DNA of 64,000 nucleotides from Rhodospirillales bacterium. GTDB taxonomy: Bacteria; Pseudomonadota; Alphaproteobacteria; ATCC43930; CGMCC-115725. The notes under the pieces were generated by a model. It did no database searches. It was not told the origin of the DNA and was given only the letters and a program-made list of their open reading frames with translations. Every line of letters begins with the position of its first letter. Positions within the stretch are counted from its first letter, which is position 1. The stretch is from positions 186,001-250,000 of the forward strand of contig JAQGIC010000062.1 in NCBI GenBank assembly GCA_028288725.1. Direction: 5' to 3'. The translations under genes were made by a program, and so were the position numbers. Shown piece by piece: positions 27,370 through 38,853 of the stretch.

Positions 27370-28500
27370 ATGACCGCCAAGATTGAACGCTTCCTCGAAG
27401 ACACCCAACCGCCGACCCCTTGCCTGGTCGTCGATCTCGATATCGTCGAGGAAAGCTACCGGACGCTGCATGCGGTTCTGCCGCTTGCGCGCATTTTCTA
27501 CGCGGTCAAGGCCAACCCGGCGGCGCCGATCCTCGATCGGCTGAACGCGGCGGGCTCGAACTTCGACACGGCGAGCCGCGGCGAGATCGAGATGTGCCTT
27601 GCGGCCGGTGCGACACCGGAGCGGATCTCGTTCGGCAACACCATCAAGAAGCAGCGCGACATCGCGTTTGCCTATGAGAAGGGCGTGCGCCTGTTCGCGT
27701 TCGACAGCGCGCCCGAGCTGGAGAAGCTCGCGGTCGCGGCCCCGGGCTCCAAGGTGTTCTGCCGCATCCTGGTCGAGTGCGAGGGGGCCGAATGGCCGCT
27801 GTCGAAGAAGTTCGGCTGCTCGCCCGAAATGGCGGTCGAGCTCCTGTCCAAGGCGCGCGAACTCGGCCTCGATCCCTATGGCGTGTCGTTCCATGTCGGC
27901 TCGCAGCAGACCAACCTCGGCCAGTGGGACTCGGCCGTCGGCCGGGCGGCCGCGATGTTCTCGGTCCTGGCCGAACGCGACATCGCGCTGAAGATGGTCA
28001 ATCTGGGCGGCGGCTTCCCGGCGCATTACCGGGCGGGCGTCGAGCCGATCGAGCGCTACGCCGACACGGTCATGACCGCGATCACCAAGCATTTCGGCAA
28101 TGATCTGCCGGAAATCATCATCGAGCCGGGTCGCTCGATGGTCGGCGACGCCGGCATCATCCAGAGCGAAGTCGTGCTGATTTCGACCAAGGAAATCGGC
28201 GACGAGAAGCGCTGGGTCTATCTCGATATCGGCAAGTTCGGCGGTCTGGCCGAGACGATGGACGAGGCGATCAAGTACAAGCTGCGCACGCCCCATGACG
28301 GCGGGGCCGCGGGCCCGATCGTGCTGGCGGGACCCACCTGCGACAGCGCCGACATCCTGTACGAGAAGACCGAATATCTGATGCCGCTGGGCCTGCAGAT
28401 CGGCGATAAGATCGAGATCCTGTCGACCGGCGCCTATACGTCGACCTATTCGGCCGTCTGCTTCAACGGCTTCGAGCCGCTGCGGACCTACTGCATCTGA
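27370..28500 (+). CDS. Lysine/ornithine decarboxylase, group IV (paralogue 2)
   Basis: A 376-residue enzyme of the alphaproteobacterial lysine/ornithine decarboxylase type. PLP lysine K47 lies in FYAVKANPAAP; SFHVGSQQTNL, NLGGGFPAHY, EPGRSMVGDAG and the catalytic-Cys block GPTCDSADILYEK are complete. It is close to the well-known alphaproteobacterial ODC in length and N-terminus (PPTPCLVVDLDIV). It follows paralogue 1 by 91 bases. With speD and speE downstream it would supply putrescine for spermidine; cadaverine production from lysine is also possible. Confidence 0.88.
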   Translation: MTAKIERFLEDTQPPTPCLVVDLDIVEESYRTLHAVLPLARIFYAVKANPAAPILDRLNAAGSNFDTASRGEIEMCLAAGATPERISFGNTIKKQRDIAFAYEKGVRLFAFDSAPELEKLAVAAPGSKVFCRILVECEGAEWPLSKKFGCSPEMAVELLSKARELGLDPYGVSFHVGSQQTNLGQWDSAVGRAAAMFSVLAERDIALKMVNLGGGFPAHYRAGVEPIERYADTVMTAITKHFGNDLPEIIIEPGRSMVGDAGIIQSEVVLISTKEIGDEKRWVYLDIGKFGGLAETMDEAIKYKLRTPHDGGAAGPIVLAGPTCDSADILYEKTEYLMPLGLQIGDKIEILSTGAYTSTYSAVCFNGFEPLRTYCI

Positions 28501-28588
28501 CCGGTCCGGGGCTGGACGGCGGGTACGGACCTCCCGTTGCGTGGCCGAACTATGCTAGTCTCCGACGCTTTTCCGGTGATTTTATCGC

Positions 28589-28618
28589 GGACACGGCACC
28601 TTCATCGGTGCCGTGTCC
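28589..28618 (+). promoter_or_regulatory. 12-bp-stem hairpin between the decarboxylase and speD
   Basis: GGACACGGCACC (28589-28600) pairs perfectly with GGTGCCGTGTCC (28607-28618), loop TTCATC. The following bases AGACGCTTTCG do not form a T tract, so it may be a Rho-assisted terminator for the decarboxylase gene or a structured leader of speD, 49 bases before the small upstream reading frame. Confidence 0.55.
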
Positions 28619-28666
28619 AGACGCTTTCGCCCCGAGACAGGGGCCGCTGACAAAAGGATGAGGATC

Positions 28667-28717
28667 ATGATGAAGGGGCAAGGCCTAGGCCGAGCCGCCA
28701 GCGCGGCGGGGAGCTAG
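28667..28717 (+). CDS. Possible 16-codon upstream reading frame before speD
   Basis: ATG ATG AAG GGG ... AGC TAG encodes MMKGQGLGRAASAAGS and is preceded by AAAAGGATGAGG, the best ribosome-binding site in the region. Its stop lies 5 bases before the speD ATG, which itself has a poor RBS because the stretch just upstream is this frame. Translation of speD may depend on reinitiation or coupling. Upstream frames control AdoMet decarboxylase in eukaryotes; no such case is assumed here. Confidence 0.35.
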   Translation: MMKGQGLGRAASAAGS

Positions 28718-28722
28718 ATCGA

Positions 28723-29151
28723 ATGATGAACTCCCAGATCAACGCCGCCGCTGAACAGCGGCAAGCAAGACTCCCGCGCGAGGAACGCTTCTTCGCGGGC
28801 ACGCATCTCATCATCGACCTGTCCGAAGCCTCCCGGCTGGACGAGCTCGACCATGTCGAGCAAGCGATGCGCGAGGCCGTCGAGGCCGCCGGCGCGACCC
28901 TGCTGCAGATCAATCTGCATCATTTCACGCCCAATGGCGGTATCACGGGCGTAGCGATTCTCGCCGAATCGCACATCAGCATCCATTCCTGGCCCGAACG
29001 GGCCTATGCCGCGATCGACATCTTCATGTGCGGCGATGCGCAGCCGCAGCTGGCCATTCCCGTGTTGAAGGCCGCCTTCCGGCCGGGCCGCGTCGAGGTC
29101 AGCACGCTGCATCGCGGCATCGGGATCACGGCCGCCGCCGCGGCAGAATAG
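28723..29151 (+). CDS. speD: S-adenosylmethionine decarboxylase proenzyme
   Basis: Pyruvoyl-dependent enzyme that makes decarboxylated AdoMet, the aminopropyl donor for spermidine. The 142-residue bacterial short form (also called SpeH) self-cleaves between E82 and S83 in AESHISIHSWPE; S83 becomes the pyruvoyl group. The catalytic Cys is C103 in IFMCGDA. The N-terminus is about 20 residues longer than in many homologues; ATG 28726 is an alternative. speE follows after 7 bases, so both are one operon. Confidence 0.93.
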   Translation: MMNSQINAAAEQRQARLPREERFFAGTHLIIDLSEASRLDELDHVEQAMREAVEAAGATLLQINLHHFTPNGGITGVAILAESHISIHSWPERAYAAIDIFMCGDAQPQLAIPVLKAAFRPGRVEVSTLHRGIGITAAAAAE

Positions 29152-29158
29152 CGGTTCG

Positions 29159-29998
29159 ATGGCCGACGACCCGCTTTGGTTCACCGAGACGTTGCACACC
29201 GGGGTGTCGCAGCGTCTCGCCATCTCCCGACTGGTCCATCAGGGGCGTACCGCCTGGCAGGATGTGATCGTGTTCGACAATCCCATCTTCGGGCGCGTCG
29301 TGGCGCTCGACGGGGCGCTGCAGGTCACCGAGCGGGACGAATTCATCTATCACGAGATGCTCGCCCACGTGCCGATCCTGGCCCATGGCACGGCCCGCCG
29401 CGTGCTGATCGTGGGCGGCGGCGACGGCGGTATCCTGCGCCGCTGCCTGATGCATGGCGTCAGCCAGGTGACCATGGTCGAGATCGACGGCGAGTTTGTC
29501 CGGCTCATGCGGCTGCATGTGCCGAGCATCGGCGGCGACGCCTTCGACGACGCGCGCACCCGCCTCGTGATCGGCGACGGCGCCGAATTCATGCGCACGG
29601 CGCGCGATTTCGACGTGATCATCGTCGACAGTACCGATCCGACCGGGCCCGGTGCCGTGCTGTTCAGCCCGGAATTCTATGCCGACTGCAAGCGGGCGCT
29701 CGCCCCCGGCGGCGTGCTGGTCACGCAGTCGGGCGTGCCGTTCCTGCAGCCCGAGGAGTTGCGGCTGGTCCAGGCGCGCCTCGGGGCCGCCTTCGCCGAT
29801 GCGACCTGCTATCAAGCATCGGTGCCGACCTATTACGGCGGCGCCATGGCGTTCGGCTGGGCCAGCGACGATGCCGGCCTGCGCCGGCGCGATCTGGCCA
29901 CGCTGACGGCGCGCCATCGGGCGGCCGGGCTCGCGACCCGCTACTACACGCCGGAGATCCACCAGGCGGCCTTCGTCCTGCCCGGCTATTTCACATAA
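29159..29998 (+). CDS. speE: Spermidine synthase
   Basis: Transfers the aminopropyl group from decarboxylated AdoMet to putrescine. Full length at 279 residues, with WFTETLHTGVSQRL at the N-terminus, the Rossmann nucleotide-binding VLIVGGGDGGILRRCL near residue 80, the catalytic-Asp region DVIIVDSTDPTGPG near 155, and YYGGAMAFGWAS. It is the last gene of the polyamine cluster and is followed by a hairpin terminator 4 bases after its stop. Confidence 0.95.
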   Translation: MADDPLWFTETLHTGVSQRLAISRLVHQGRTAWQDVIVFDNPIFGRVVALDGALQVTERDEFIYHEMLAHVPILAHGTARRVLIVGGGDGGILRRCLMHGVSQVTMVEIDGEFVRLMRLHVPSIGGDAFDDARTRLVIGDGAEFMRTARDFDVIIVDSTDPTGPGAVLFSPEFYADCKRALAPGGVLVTQSGVPFLQPEELRLVQARLGAAFADATCYQASVPTYYGGAMAFGWASDDAGLRRRDLATLTARHRAAGLATRYYTPEIHQAAFVLPGYFT

Positions 29999-30002
29999 GA
30001 AA

Positions 30003-30031
30003 AGGCCGCCACTCCCCGGGAATGGCGGCCT
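30003..30031. terminator. Bidirectional terminator between speE and mlaC
   Basis: AGGCCGCCA (30003-30011) pairs perfectly with TGGCGGCCT (30023-30031) around an 11-base loop. On the minus strand the stem is followed by TTTTCTTA, a proper T tract for the mlaA-mlaC transcript; on the plus strand it is followed by CATT only. The 23-bp tandem repeats lie between this terminator and the mlaC stop. Confidence 0.7.
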
Positions 30032-30049
30032 CATTCGATATCAGCTGCG

Positions 30050-30187
30050 CTATTCCGACGACCAGTTGGTCGCTATGCCGACGACCGATTGGTCGCTATT
30101 CCGACGACCAGTTGGTCGCTATGCCGACGACCAAGTGGTCGCTATTCCGACGACCAGTTGGTCGCTATGCCGACGACCAAGTGGTCG
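30050..30187. repeat. Six tandem copies of a 23-bp dyad-containing repeat
   Basis: Copies start at 30050, 30073, 30096, 30119, 30142 and 30165 with no spacers. Odd copies are identical and begin CTATTC; even copies begin CTATGC, giving a 46-bp higher-order period. Each copy contains a dyad around GACCANNTGGTC (central bases AGTT, GATT or AAGT variants). The array ends 7 bases before the mlaC stop codon, so it would form the 3' untranslated part of the mlaA-mlaC mRNA. Confidence 0.92.
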
Positions 30188-30194
30188 CGGCTGA

Positions 30195-30815
30195 TCAACC
30201 GCCGTTGGCGGCGATCTTCTGCTTCAGCGTGTTGTTGAGCGCATCGACGCCGGCGGCACCCCCGCCGCCACGCTCGACGACCGAGCTGAACTCGGCGCGC
30301 TGGGTCACGGCCATGCTCAGGTTTTCGGCGACGACGTCGCGGATCTTGTAGCCGCCGTTCTCCTTGGCGATCTTCCAGACGATATTGATCGGCGGACCGC
30401 CGTTCGGGCGGAGGATCTGCGAGGGGACCGAGGCACCGTCCGGCGTCGGCTGGCTGGCGGTGACGGTGAACTTCTCGCCGGAATACTGGCTGAACCGGTT
30501 GGCGTAGACGGCCACCACATAGGTGCCGAACAGCTTGATATACTGCTGCTGCTGGTCCGGGGTCGCGACGTTCCAGTAGCGGCCGAGCACGAACTTGCCG
30601 ATCTCGGCAACGTCGAAGCCTTCGGTGAACAGCTTGCTGAACTGGGCCTCGCGGTCCTTCTGGCCCAGCTGCTTGTTCTGCAGGATCTGGATCGCCCGGT
30701 CGCCCAGGTTCTGGATGAAGGCCGCCGGTTCGTCAGCGGCGCGGGCCGGTACGGCCGCAAGTGCCGCCAGCATAACCATGCCGATGGCGAGAGAGCGGGA
30801 GAGGAGCTTCCACAT
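30195..30815 (-). CDS. mlaC: MlaC family phospholipid-binding periplasmic protein
   Basis: Periplasmic lipid carrier between the MlaA outer-membrane complex and the MlaFEDB inner-membrane ABC transporter. A signal peptide (SLAIGMVMLAALAAVPARA) precedes about 180 residues with the family blocks FSKLFTEGFDVAEIGKFVLG, YIKLFGTYVVAVYANRF and NIVWKIAKENGGYKIRDVV. I chose ATG 30815; a TTG at 30821 would overlap the mlaA stop by four bases. The inner-membrane mlaFED genes are not in this window. Confidence 0.9.
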   Translation of the reverse strand: MWKLLSRSLAIGMVMLAALAAVPARAADEPAAFIQNLGDRAIQILQNKQLGQKDREAQFSKLFTEGFDVAEIGKFVLGRYWNVATPDQQQQYIKLFGTYVVAVYANRFSQYSGEKFTVTASQPTPDGASVPSQILRPNGGPPINIVWKIAKENGGYKIRDVVAENLSMAVTQRAEFSSVVERGGGGAAGVDALNNTLKQKIAANGG

Positions 30816-30817
30816 CG

Positions 30818-31669
30818 TCAATTAGCCTTCGCTGTCCCGTGGGCGGGCAGAGCCGCCTGGGTGGTCTCTGAAGCGGTCGGGGCCGCCGGATGGGCGGGCT
30901 CCGGGTTGTAGGACACGGACTGCGGCTGCGCCGGGTTGTTCGGCGATTTGGCCGCTTCGATTTCCGCGTTCCGGCTTTGCCAATAAAGGCTGCGGACGGT
31001 GGCGTAGAAATCGAGCGAGCTGCGCTTCAGCTCGTCAAAATCCTCGATATGTTCGGCACGCGCGCTGACCAGACCAACGCCGAAGCGCACATAGTTGCCT
31101 TCGTTCATGTCATGCGCGCTCAGCTCGATGCTGATCGGATCGGCAAAGCTTTCCAGGCCGTAGGCGATGCCGTCGCGCGGGTTGGACGAATTCAGCAGCG
31201 GCAGGACCAGATAGGGGCCGGAGCCGACGCCCCAGACCGCGAGCGTCATACCGAAATCGGCATCGTGATAGGGGATCTTGGCCGAGGTGCCGACATCCAT
31301 GATGCCGCCCACGCCCAGCACCGTGTTCATCAGGAAACGGCCGAAGGTCTGTCCGGCCCGCTCCGGATTGCCCTCGAGCAGATCGTTCGCGAAGATCAGC
31401 GGGCTCTTGAGGTTGCGCAGCACGTTCTTGATGCCGGTCCGCACCGGGGTCGGAACGGCCCAGCGATAGCCTTCCGCCACCGGCTCGAAGAAATACTTGT
31501 CGATCGACATGTTCGCGTCGAACACGACGCGGTTGATGTTCTCATACGGATCGTTGGTGTCGTCCTGCGCGTCGGACGGCCCCGGGGGTGCCGCGGCACA
31601 GGAAGCCAGCAATATTGTGCTGAACATCAGCGCGGTCGACGAGGCGGAAAATAGCCGGCGGGAAACCAT
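30818..31669 (-). CDS. mlaA: MlaA/VacJ outer-membrane lipoprotein
   Basis: Lipoprotein that removes mislocalised phospholipids from the outer leaflet. The signal sequence ends in the lipobox LLASC (Cys near residue 24). The mature part has the family signature NDPYENINRVVFDANMSIDK, then FLMNTVLGVGGIMDVG and FGMTLAVWGVGSGPYLVLPL, and a disordered Pro/Ala-rich C-terminal tail of about 50 residues. It is translated just ahead of mlaC. Confidence 0.93.
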   Translation of the reverse strand: MVSRRLFSASSTALMFSTILLASCAAAPPGPSDAQDDTNDPYENINRVVFDANMSIDKYFFEPVAEGYRWAVPTPVRTGIKNVLRNLKSPLIFANDLLEGNPERAGQTFGRFLMNTVLGVGGIMDVGTSAKIPYHDADFGMTLAVWGVGSGPYLVLPLLNSSNPRDGIAYGLESFADPISIELSAHDMNEGNYVRFGVGLVSARAEHIEDFDELKRSSLDFYATVRSLYWQSRNAEIEAAKSPNNPAQPQSVSYNPEPAHPAAPTASETTQAALPAHGTAKAN

Positions 31670-31979
31670 GATCGAAGGCTCGCTCTCGGATTTCGGGAAG
31701 AAAAAAGATCAGACCTGCCGATCCCGGATAGACCCGGAACGACGCGATGTACTTACTCGTCCCGCAGCCGACTGGCGCGGTATCCGACAGCACCGCAGTC
31801 ATATGGGTGATACCATATAGGCAATCAATTGCCATCCGTGCTGCAGTGCCAAACAGCACCGAAGTGGCGGTTTCAGCTATGTAATTTCGGAAAGGCGTGC
31901 TTTCCGCGCACATTTTGTTTGGATCGACATAAGGACATGTTTATATAGACCTGTTCAAAATGAGCTTTCAGGGTGTGCC
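31670..31979. promoter_or_regulatory. 310-base divergent intergenic region, mlaA / ArsR-methyltransferase
   Basis: No gene is convincing here. The sequence is lower in GC than its surroundings and carries several short dyads: ATATGG/CCATAT (31801-31806/31813-31818), GTGCTG/CAGCAC (about 31838-31859) and GGAAAG/CTTTCC (31889-31905). Close to the GTG start at 31980 a TATATAG box (31942-31948) and repeated GACAT/GACCT words (31926-31953) may form the promoter and operator of the regulator gene. Both divergent transcripts must start here. Confidence 0.4.
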
Positions 31980-32978
31980 GTGGACGAGCTTCTGACTGGG
32001 CTGAGGGCGGTCGCAGAACCGACGCGGCTCAGGCTATTGGCTCTCTGCTCCGAAAACGAACTGACGGTGACCGAACTCACGACGATCCTCGGGCAAAGCC
32101 AGCCGCGCGTGTCGCGTCATTTGAAGCTGTTGTGCGAGGGTGGGTTGCTGGAGCGGTTTCGCGAGGGCAACTGGGTATTCTATCGGCTGGCGCGGCTTGG
32201 CGGGCGCAAATTGGCCGAGCGGCTGGCCTCGCTGCTGCCGACCGACGATCCGGTCATCCTGCGCGACCGCGCGCGCCTGGGTGAGATCGAGCGCGAGCGG
32301 GCGCGCGCGGCCGGCGCGTATTTCGCCCAGAATGCCCATCAATGGGGGGCCATCCGCAGCCTGCATGTCGACGAGCGGGATGTCGAGGCGGCGCTCGCCG
32401 ATTGCCTTGGCGGCCGGCCGGTGCGCGACCTGCTCGATATCGGAACCGGAACGGGTCGGATGCTCGAACTGTTCGGCCGCCAGGTCGAGCGGGCGGTCGG
32501 CGTCGATCGCTCCCGCGACATGCTGGCCGTCGCCCGGGTCAATCTGGAACGCGCCATGCTGCGCAATTGCACCGTGCGGCTGGGCGAAATGTATGCGCTG
32601 CCGTTCACGACGCCCTCGTTCGATCTGGTGATCCTGCACCAGGTGCTGCATTTCGCCGAACGGCCGGCGGAGGCGGTGGCCGAGGCGGCGCGCGTGCTGC
32701 GGCCTGGCGGCCGGCTGCTCATCGTCGATTTCGCGCCCCATCAGCTGGAAACCCTGCGCGAGCAGCATGCGCATCGCCGCCTGGGCTTCGGCGATGACGA
32801 GGTGCGGGACTGGTCGATCAAAGCGGGATTGACGCCGCGCGCGCCGACCCATCTCAACGGCGATCCGCTGACCGTGGCGATCTGGTCGGCCGATCGACGC
32901 GGCGACGATGGCGGGCTGGCCCTGCTCGGCGACGGGGCGACGACGCCGCAGAAAATTCTGGGAGAGGCCCATCCATGA
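31980..32978 (+). CDS. ArsR-type regulator fused to a class I SAM methyltransferase
   Basis: A 332-residue fusion. Residues 1-90 form an ArsR winged helix (AVAEPTRLRLLALCSENELTV and SQPRVSRHLKLLCEGGLLERF, without the metal-binding Cys pair), and residues about 130-310 a Rossmann methyltransferase with DIGTGTGRMLELF near residue 151, VGVDRSRDMLAVA and a C-terminal VLRPGGRLLIVDFAPH. Start GTG 31980. It overlaps metF by four bases, so it is the first gene of a methionine operon. In proteobacteria, ArsR-family SahR/SamR proteins sense S-adenosylhomocysteine or AdoMet; this protein is a candidate for the same task with its own AdoMet-binding domain. Confidence 0.85.
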   Translation: MDELLTGLRAVAEPTRLRLLALCSENELTVTELTTILGQSQPRVSRHLKLLCEGGLLERFREGNWVFYRLARLGGRKLAERLASLLPTDDPVILRDRARLGEIERERARAAGAYFAQNAHQWGAIRSLHVDERDVEAALADCLGGRPVRDLLDIGTGTGRMLELFGRQVERAVGVDRSRDMLAVARVNLERAMLRNCTVRLGEMYALPFTTPSFDLVILHQVLHFAERPAEAVAEAARVLRPGGRLLIVDFAPHQLETLREQHAHRRLGFGDDEVRDWSIKAGLTPRAPTHLNGDPLTVAIWSADRRGDDGGLALLGDGATTPQKILGEAHP

Positions 32979-33862
32979 CGAAATCCTCATCGGCGCCGCT
33001 CAGCGTCTCATTCGAATTCTTCCCGCCCAAAACGGCCGAAATGGAACTGAAGCTGTGGCAGGTGATCGAGCGCCTGGCGCCGCTCGGGCCTCGTTTCGTC
33101 TCCGTCACCTATGGCGCCGGCGGCTCGACGCGGGAGCGTACCCATTCGATGGTACGGCGCATCCGGCACGAGACCGCGCTGGAGCCGGCCGCGCATTTGA
33201 CCTGCGTCGGCGCCAGCCGCGACGAAATCGACGACATCGTCCGCGACTATTGGGCGACGGGCATCCGTCATCTGGTGGCGCTGCGCGGCGACGCGCCGGC
33301 CGATACCGGCGCCTATGTTCCGCATCCCCAGGGCTATGCCTATGCGGCGGATCTGGTCGACGGCATCCGGCGCATCGCCGATTTCGAAATTTCCGTCGCC
33401 GCCTATCCCGAGACCCACCCGCAGGCGACGAGCGCGTCGGCCGATATCGACAATCTGAAGCGCAAGATCGATGCCGGCGCCACGCGGGCGATCACCCAAT
33501 ATTTCTTCGATGCCGAGGTCTTCCTGAGTTTCCGGGAACGGGCGGCCAAGGCAGGCATTACCGTGCCGGTCGTGCCGGGCATCATGCCGGTCACGAACTT
33601 CGCCCAGATGGCCAGATTCTCCGCCGGCTGCGGCGCCACGGTGCCGAACTGGCTGGCACAGACCTTCGAGGGGCTGGACCAGGACCCGGAGACGCGCCGC
33701 ATGGTCGCGACGTCCGTCGCGGTCGATCTGGTGCGCAAGCTCCAGGCCGAAGGTGTCGCCGACTTTCATTTCTACACTTCGAACCGGGCCGAACTGCCGG
33801 TCGCGATCTGCCATATGCTGGGCATTCGCGCACCGCTGCCCGCTTCCGCCCTCGCCGTATAG
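32975..33862 (+). CDS. metF: Methylenetetrahydrofolate reductase
   Basis: FAD enzyme of 295 residues that makes 5-methyl-THF for methionine synthase. N-terminal VSFEFFPPKTAEME carries the catalytic Glu, followed by FVSVTYGAGGSTRERT, HLVALRGDAP and ITQYFFDAEVFLSF. ATG 32975 overlaps the upstream stop by four bases; metH begins 24 bases after its stop. Together with the ArsR fusion the three genes form one unit. Confidence 0.95.
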   Translation: MTKSSSAPLSVSFEFFPPKTAEMELKLWQVIERLAPLGPRFVSVTYGAGGSTRERTHSMVRRIRHETALEPAAHLTCVGASRDEIDDIVRDYWATGIRHLVALRGDAPADTGAYVPHPQGYAYAADLVDGIRRIADFEISVAAYPETHPQATSASADIDNLKRKIDAGATRAITQYFFDAEVFLSFRERAAKAGITVPVVPGIMPVTNFAQMARFSAGCGATVPNWLAQTFEGLDQDPETRRMVATSVAVDLVRKLQAEGVADFHFYTSNRAELPVAICHMLGIRAPLPASALAV

Positions 33863-33886
33863 CATCAGACTCTAGGACCGATCCCG

Positions 33887-37377
<3,491 letters not shown>

Positions 37378-37381
<4 letters not shown>

Positions 37382-37514
37382 GAGCCTGCCCCGATCAAAC
37401 CGATCCGGTTTGATCGGTGAATCAGTCTCTAAATATCTGATTGTAGGGCGATTCAGATATGAGGCCGATCAGCCGCGAGCGAAGCTCGTCGGCAGGCCTC
37501 ATATCATCGCGCTA
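37378..37514. repeat. Dispersed hairpin element, copy A (between convergent genes)
   Basis: Starts at the metH TAG (37379-37381) and ends at the TAG of the convergent lipoprotein gene (37512-37514). It contains a 12-bp stem CCGATCAAACCG/CGGTTTGATCGG (37391-37402/37406-37417) and an 11-bp stem GATATGAGGCC/GGCCTCATATC (37456-37466/37495-37505) with an inner GAGC/GCTC hairpin. The copy at 46024-46140 is about 80 percent alike in the opposite orientation. It probably works as a two-way terminator. Confidence 0.85.
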
Positions 37515-37754
37515 ATGACCCTGAACGGGACCATTGCCGTTGCTGCCACCCGACAGGCCGCCCGAAGCGCCATAGACCGCGTCGGGGTTCACCGACTGGG
37601 CGCTGGCGCTGCCGACCCGGCCGTGAATATGGCTGCCCGTCGAGTCCGGGGCGTTGGTGCGCGCCGCGACATCGGTCGCGCTGGTCGTTGCAGGGGCGCC
37701 ATTGCAGCCGGCCAGACCAAGCCCGATAAGCCCGAGGAGAACGGAAAAACGCAT
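37512..37754 (-). CDS. Small putative lipoprotein
   Basis: An 80-residue product with a signal sequence MRFSVLLGLIGLGLAGC; the lipobox LAGC puts the lipidated Cys at residue 17. The mature part is rich in Ala, Ser, Thr, Gly and Asn and has no recognised domain (SGSHIHGRVGSASAQ-like middle). Function unknown. It is convergent with metH across the repeat element, and its stop lies within the element. Confidence 0.6.
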   Translation of the reverse strand: MRFSVLLGLIGLGLAGCNGAPATTSATDVAARTNAPDSTGSHIHGRVGSASAQSVNPDAVYGASGGLSGGSNGNGPVQGH

Positions 37755-37881
37755 TTCCAGACAATTCCTTCCAAAAACACACAGTTCGGCACGGTGCCGA
37801 CAATTCGCACGATCATTCCATAGCGACAACGAAAGGGTGAGTCGATTCCCGGTGCGGCGGCGAAAATTCTCGCGCGCGAAA

Positions 37882-38853
37882 CTACCCGATCGCCTCCGCG
37901 TGATGGCACGCCACGATATGCCCGTCGATCGGTCGAAGCTCCGGACGCTCGGCGCCACAACGCTCGGTCGCAAAGGGACAGCGCTTGTGGAAAGCGCAGC
38001 CGCTCGGCGGGTTGAGCGGCGAGGGCAATTCGCCCTTGACCGCGACGGCGGTCTGCCGATGGGCCGGGTCGACCGAGGGCGTCGCCGCCAGCAGGATCTT
38101 GGTATAGGGATGCCGCGGGTGGGAGAAGATCGTCGGTTTCGGGCCCTGTTCGACCGGCCGGCCCAGATACATCACCATCACCTCGTCGGCGATGTGGCGC
38201 ACGACCGACAGGTCGTGGCTGATGAACAGATAGGCCAGCCGGAATTCCTCCTGCAGATCCATCATCAGGTTCAGCACCTGGGCCTGGATCGAGACGTCGA
38301 GCGCCGAGACCGGCTCGTCGGCCACGACCACGCGCGGCCGCAGCATCAGCGCGCGGGCGATGGCGATACGCTGGCGCTGGCCGCCCGAGAACATATGCGG
38401 ATAGCGGCCGTAATGGTCCTGGCGCAGGCCGACCTTGGCCATCATCGCCCGTGCCGCTTCCTGGCGCTCGGCGGCATTGCCGCGATTGTTGATCGCCAAT
38501 GGCTCTTCCAGGATCGAGCCGACGGTCTTGCGCGGATTGAGCGAGCCGTAGGGGTTCTGAAACACCATCTGGACCGACAGGCGCAGGTGGCGGAGTGCGG
38601 CACCCCCGACGCCCATGGTCGCCTTGCCGTCGATCCACAGCTCGCCCTCGGTCGGCGTCTCCAGCAGGGTCGCAACCCGCGCGAGCGTGGACTTGCCGCA
38701 GCCGGATTCGCCGACCACGGCCAGGGTCTTGCCTTCGGCCAGGCTGAAGGACACGCCGTCGACCGCCTTGACCAGCGCCTTTTTGCCGAACAGGCCGCCG
38801 CCGATCGTATAGTGGCGACGGACGTCGCGCGCTTCCATCAGCAACTCGGTCAT
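37882..38853 (-). CDS. dppF: Peptide ABC transporter ATP-binding protein DppF
   Basis: ATPase of 323 residues of the OppF/DppF type. Walker A is GESGCGKST, the Q-loop is QMVFQNPYGSLNPRKT, the signature FSGGQRQRIAIARAL and Walker B VVVADEPVSALD; the C-terminal oligopeptide-ATPase extension with the Cys pair FHKRCPFATERC is present. It is the last gene of a dppABCDF operon and overlaps dppD by four bases. Confidence 0.92.
   Translation of the reverse strand: MTELLMEARDVRRHYTIGGGLFGKKALVKAVDGVSFSLAEGKTLAVVGESGCGKSTLARVATLLETPTEGELWIDGKATMGVGGAALRHLRLSVQMVFQNPYGSLNPRKTVGSILEEPLAINNRGNAAERQEAARAMMAKVGLRQDHYGRYPHMFSGGQRQRIAIARALMLRPRVVVADEPVSALDVSIQAQVLNLMMDLQEEFRLAYLFISHDLSVVRHIADEVMVMYLGRPVEQGPKPTIFSHPRHPYTKILLAATPSVDPAHRQTAVAVKGELPSPLNPPSGCAFHKRCPFATERCGAERPELRPIDGHIVACHHAEAIG

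Noticed and set aside
30050-30187. CRISPR array
   Set aside because: Repeats are contiguous with no unique spacers, and no cas gene is near.
31542-31913. 123-codon minus-strand frame in the mlaA upstream region
   Set aside because: Overlaps the mlaA signal sequence in another frame, and composition and RBS do not support a gene.
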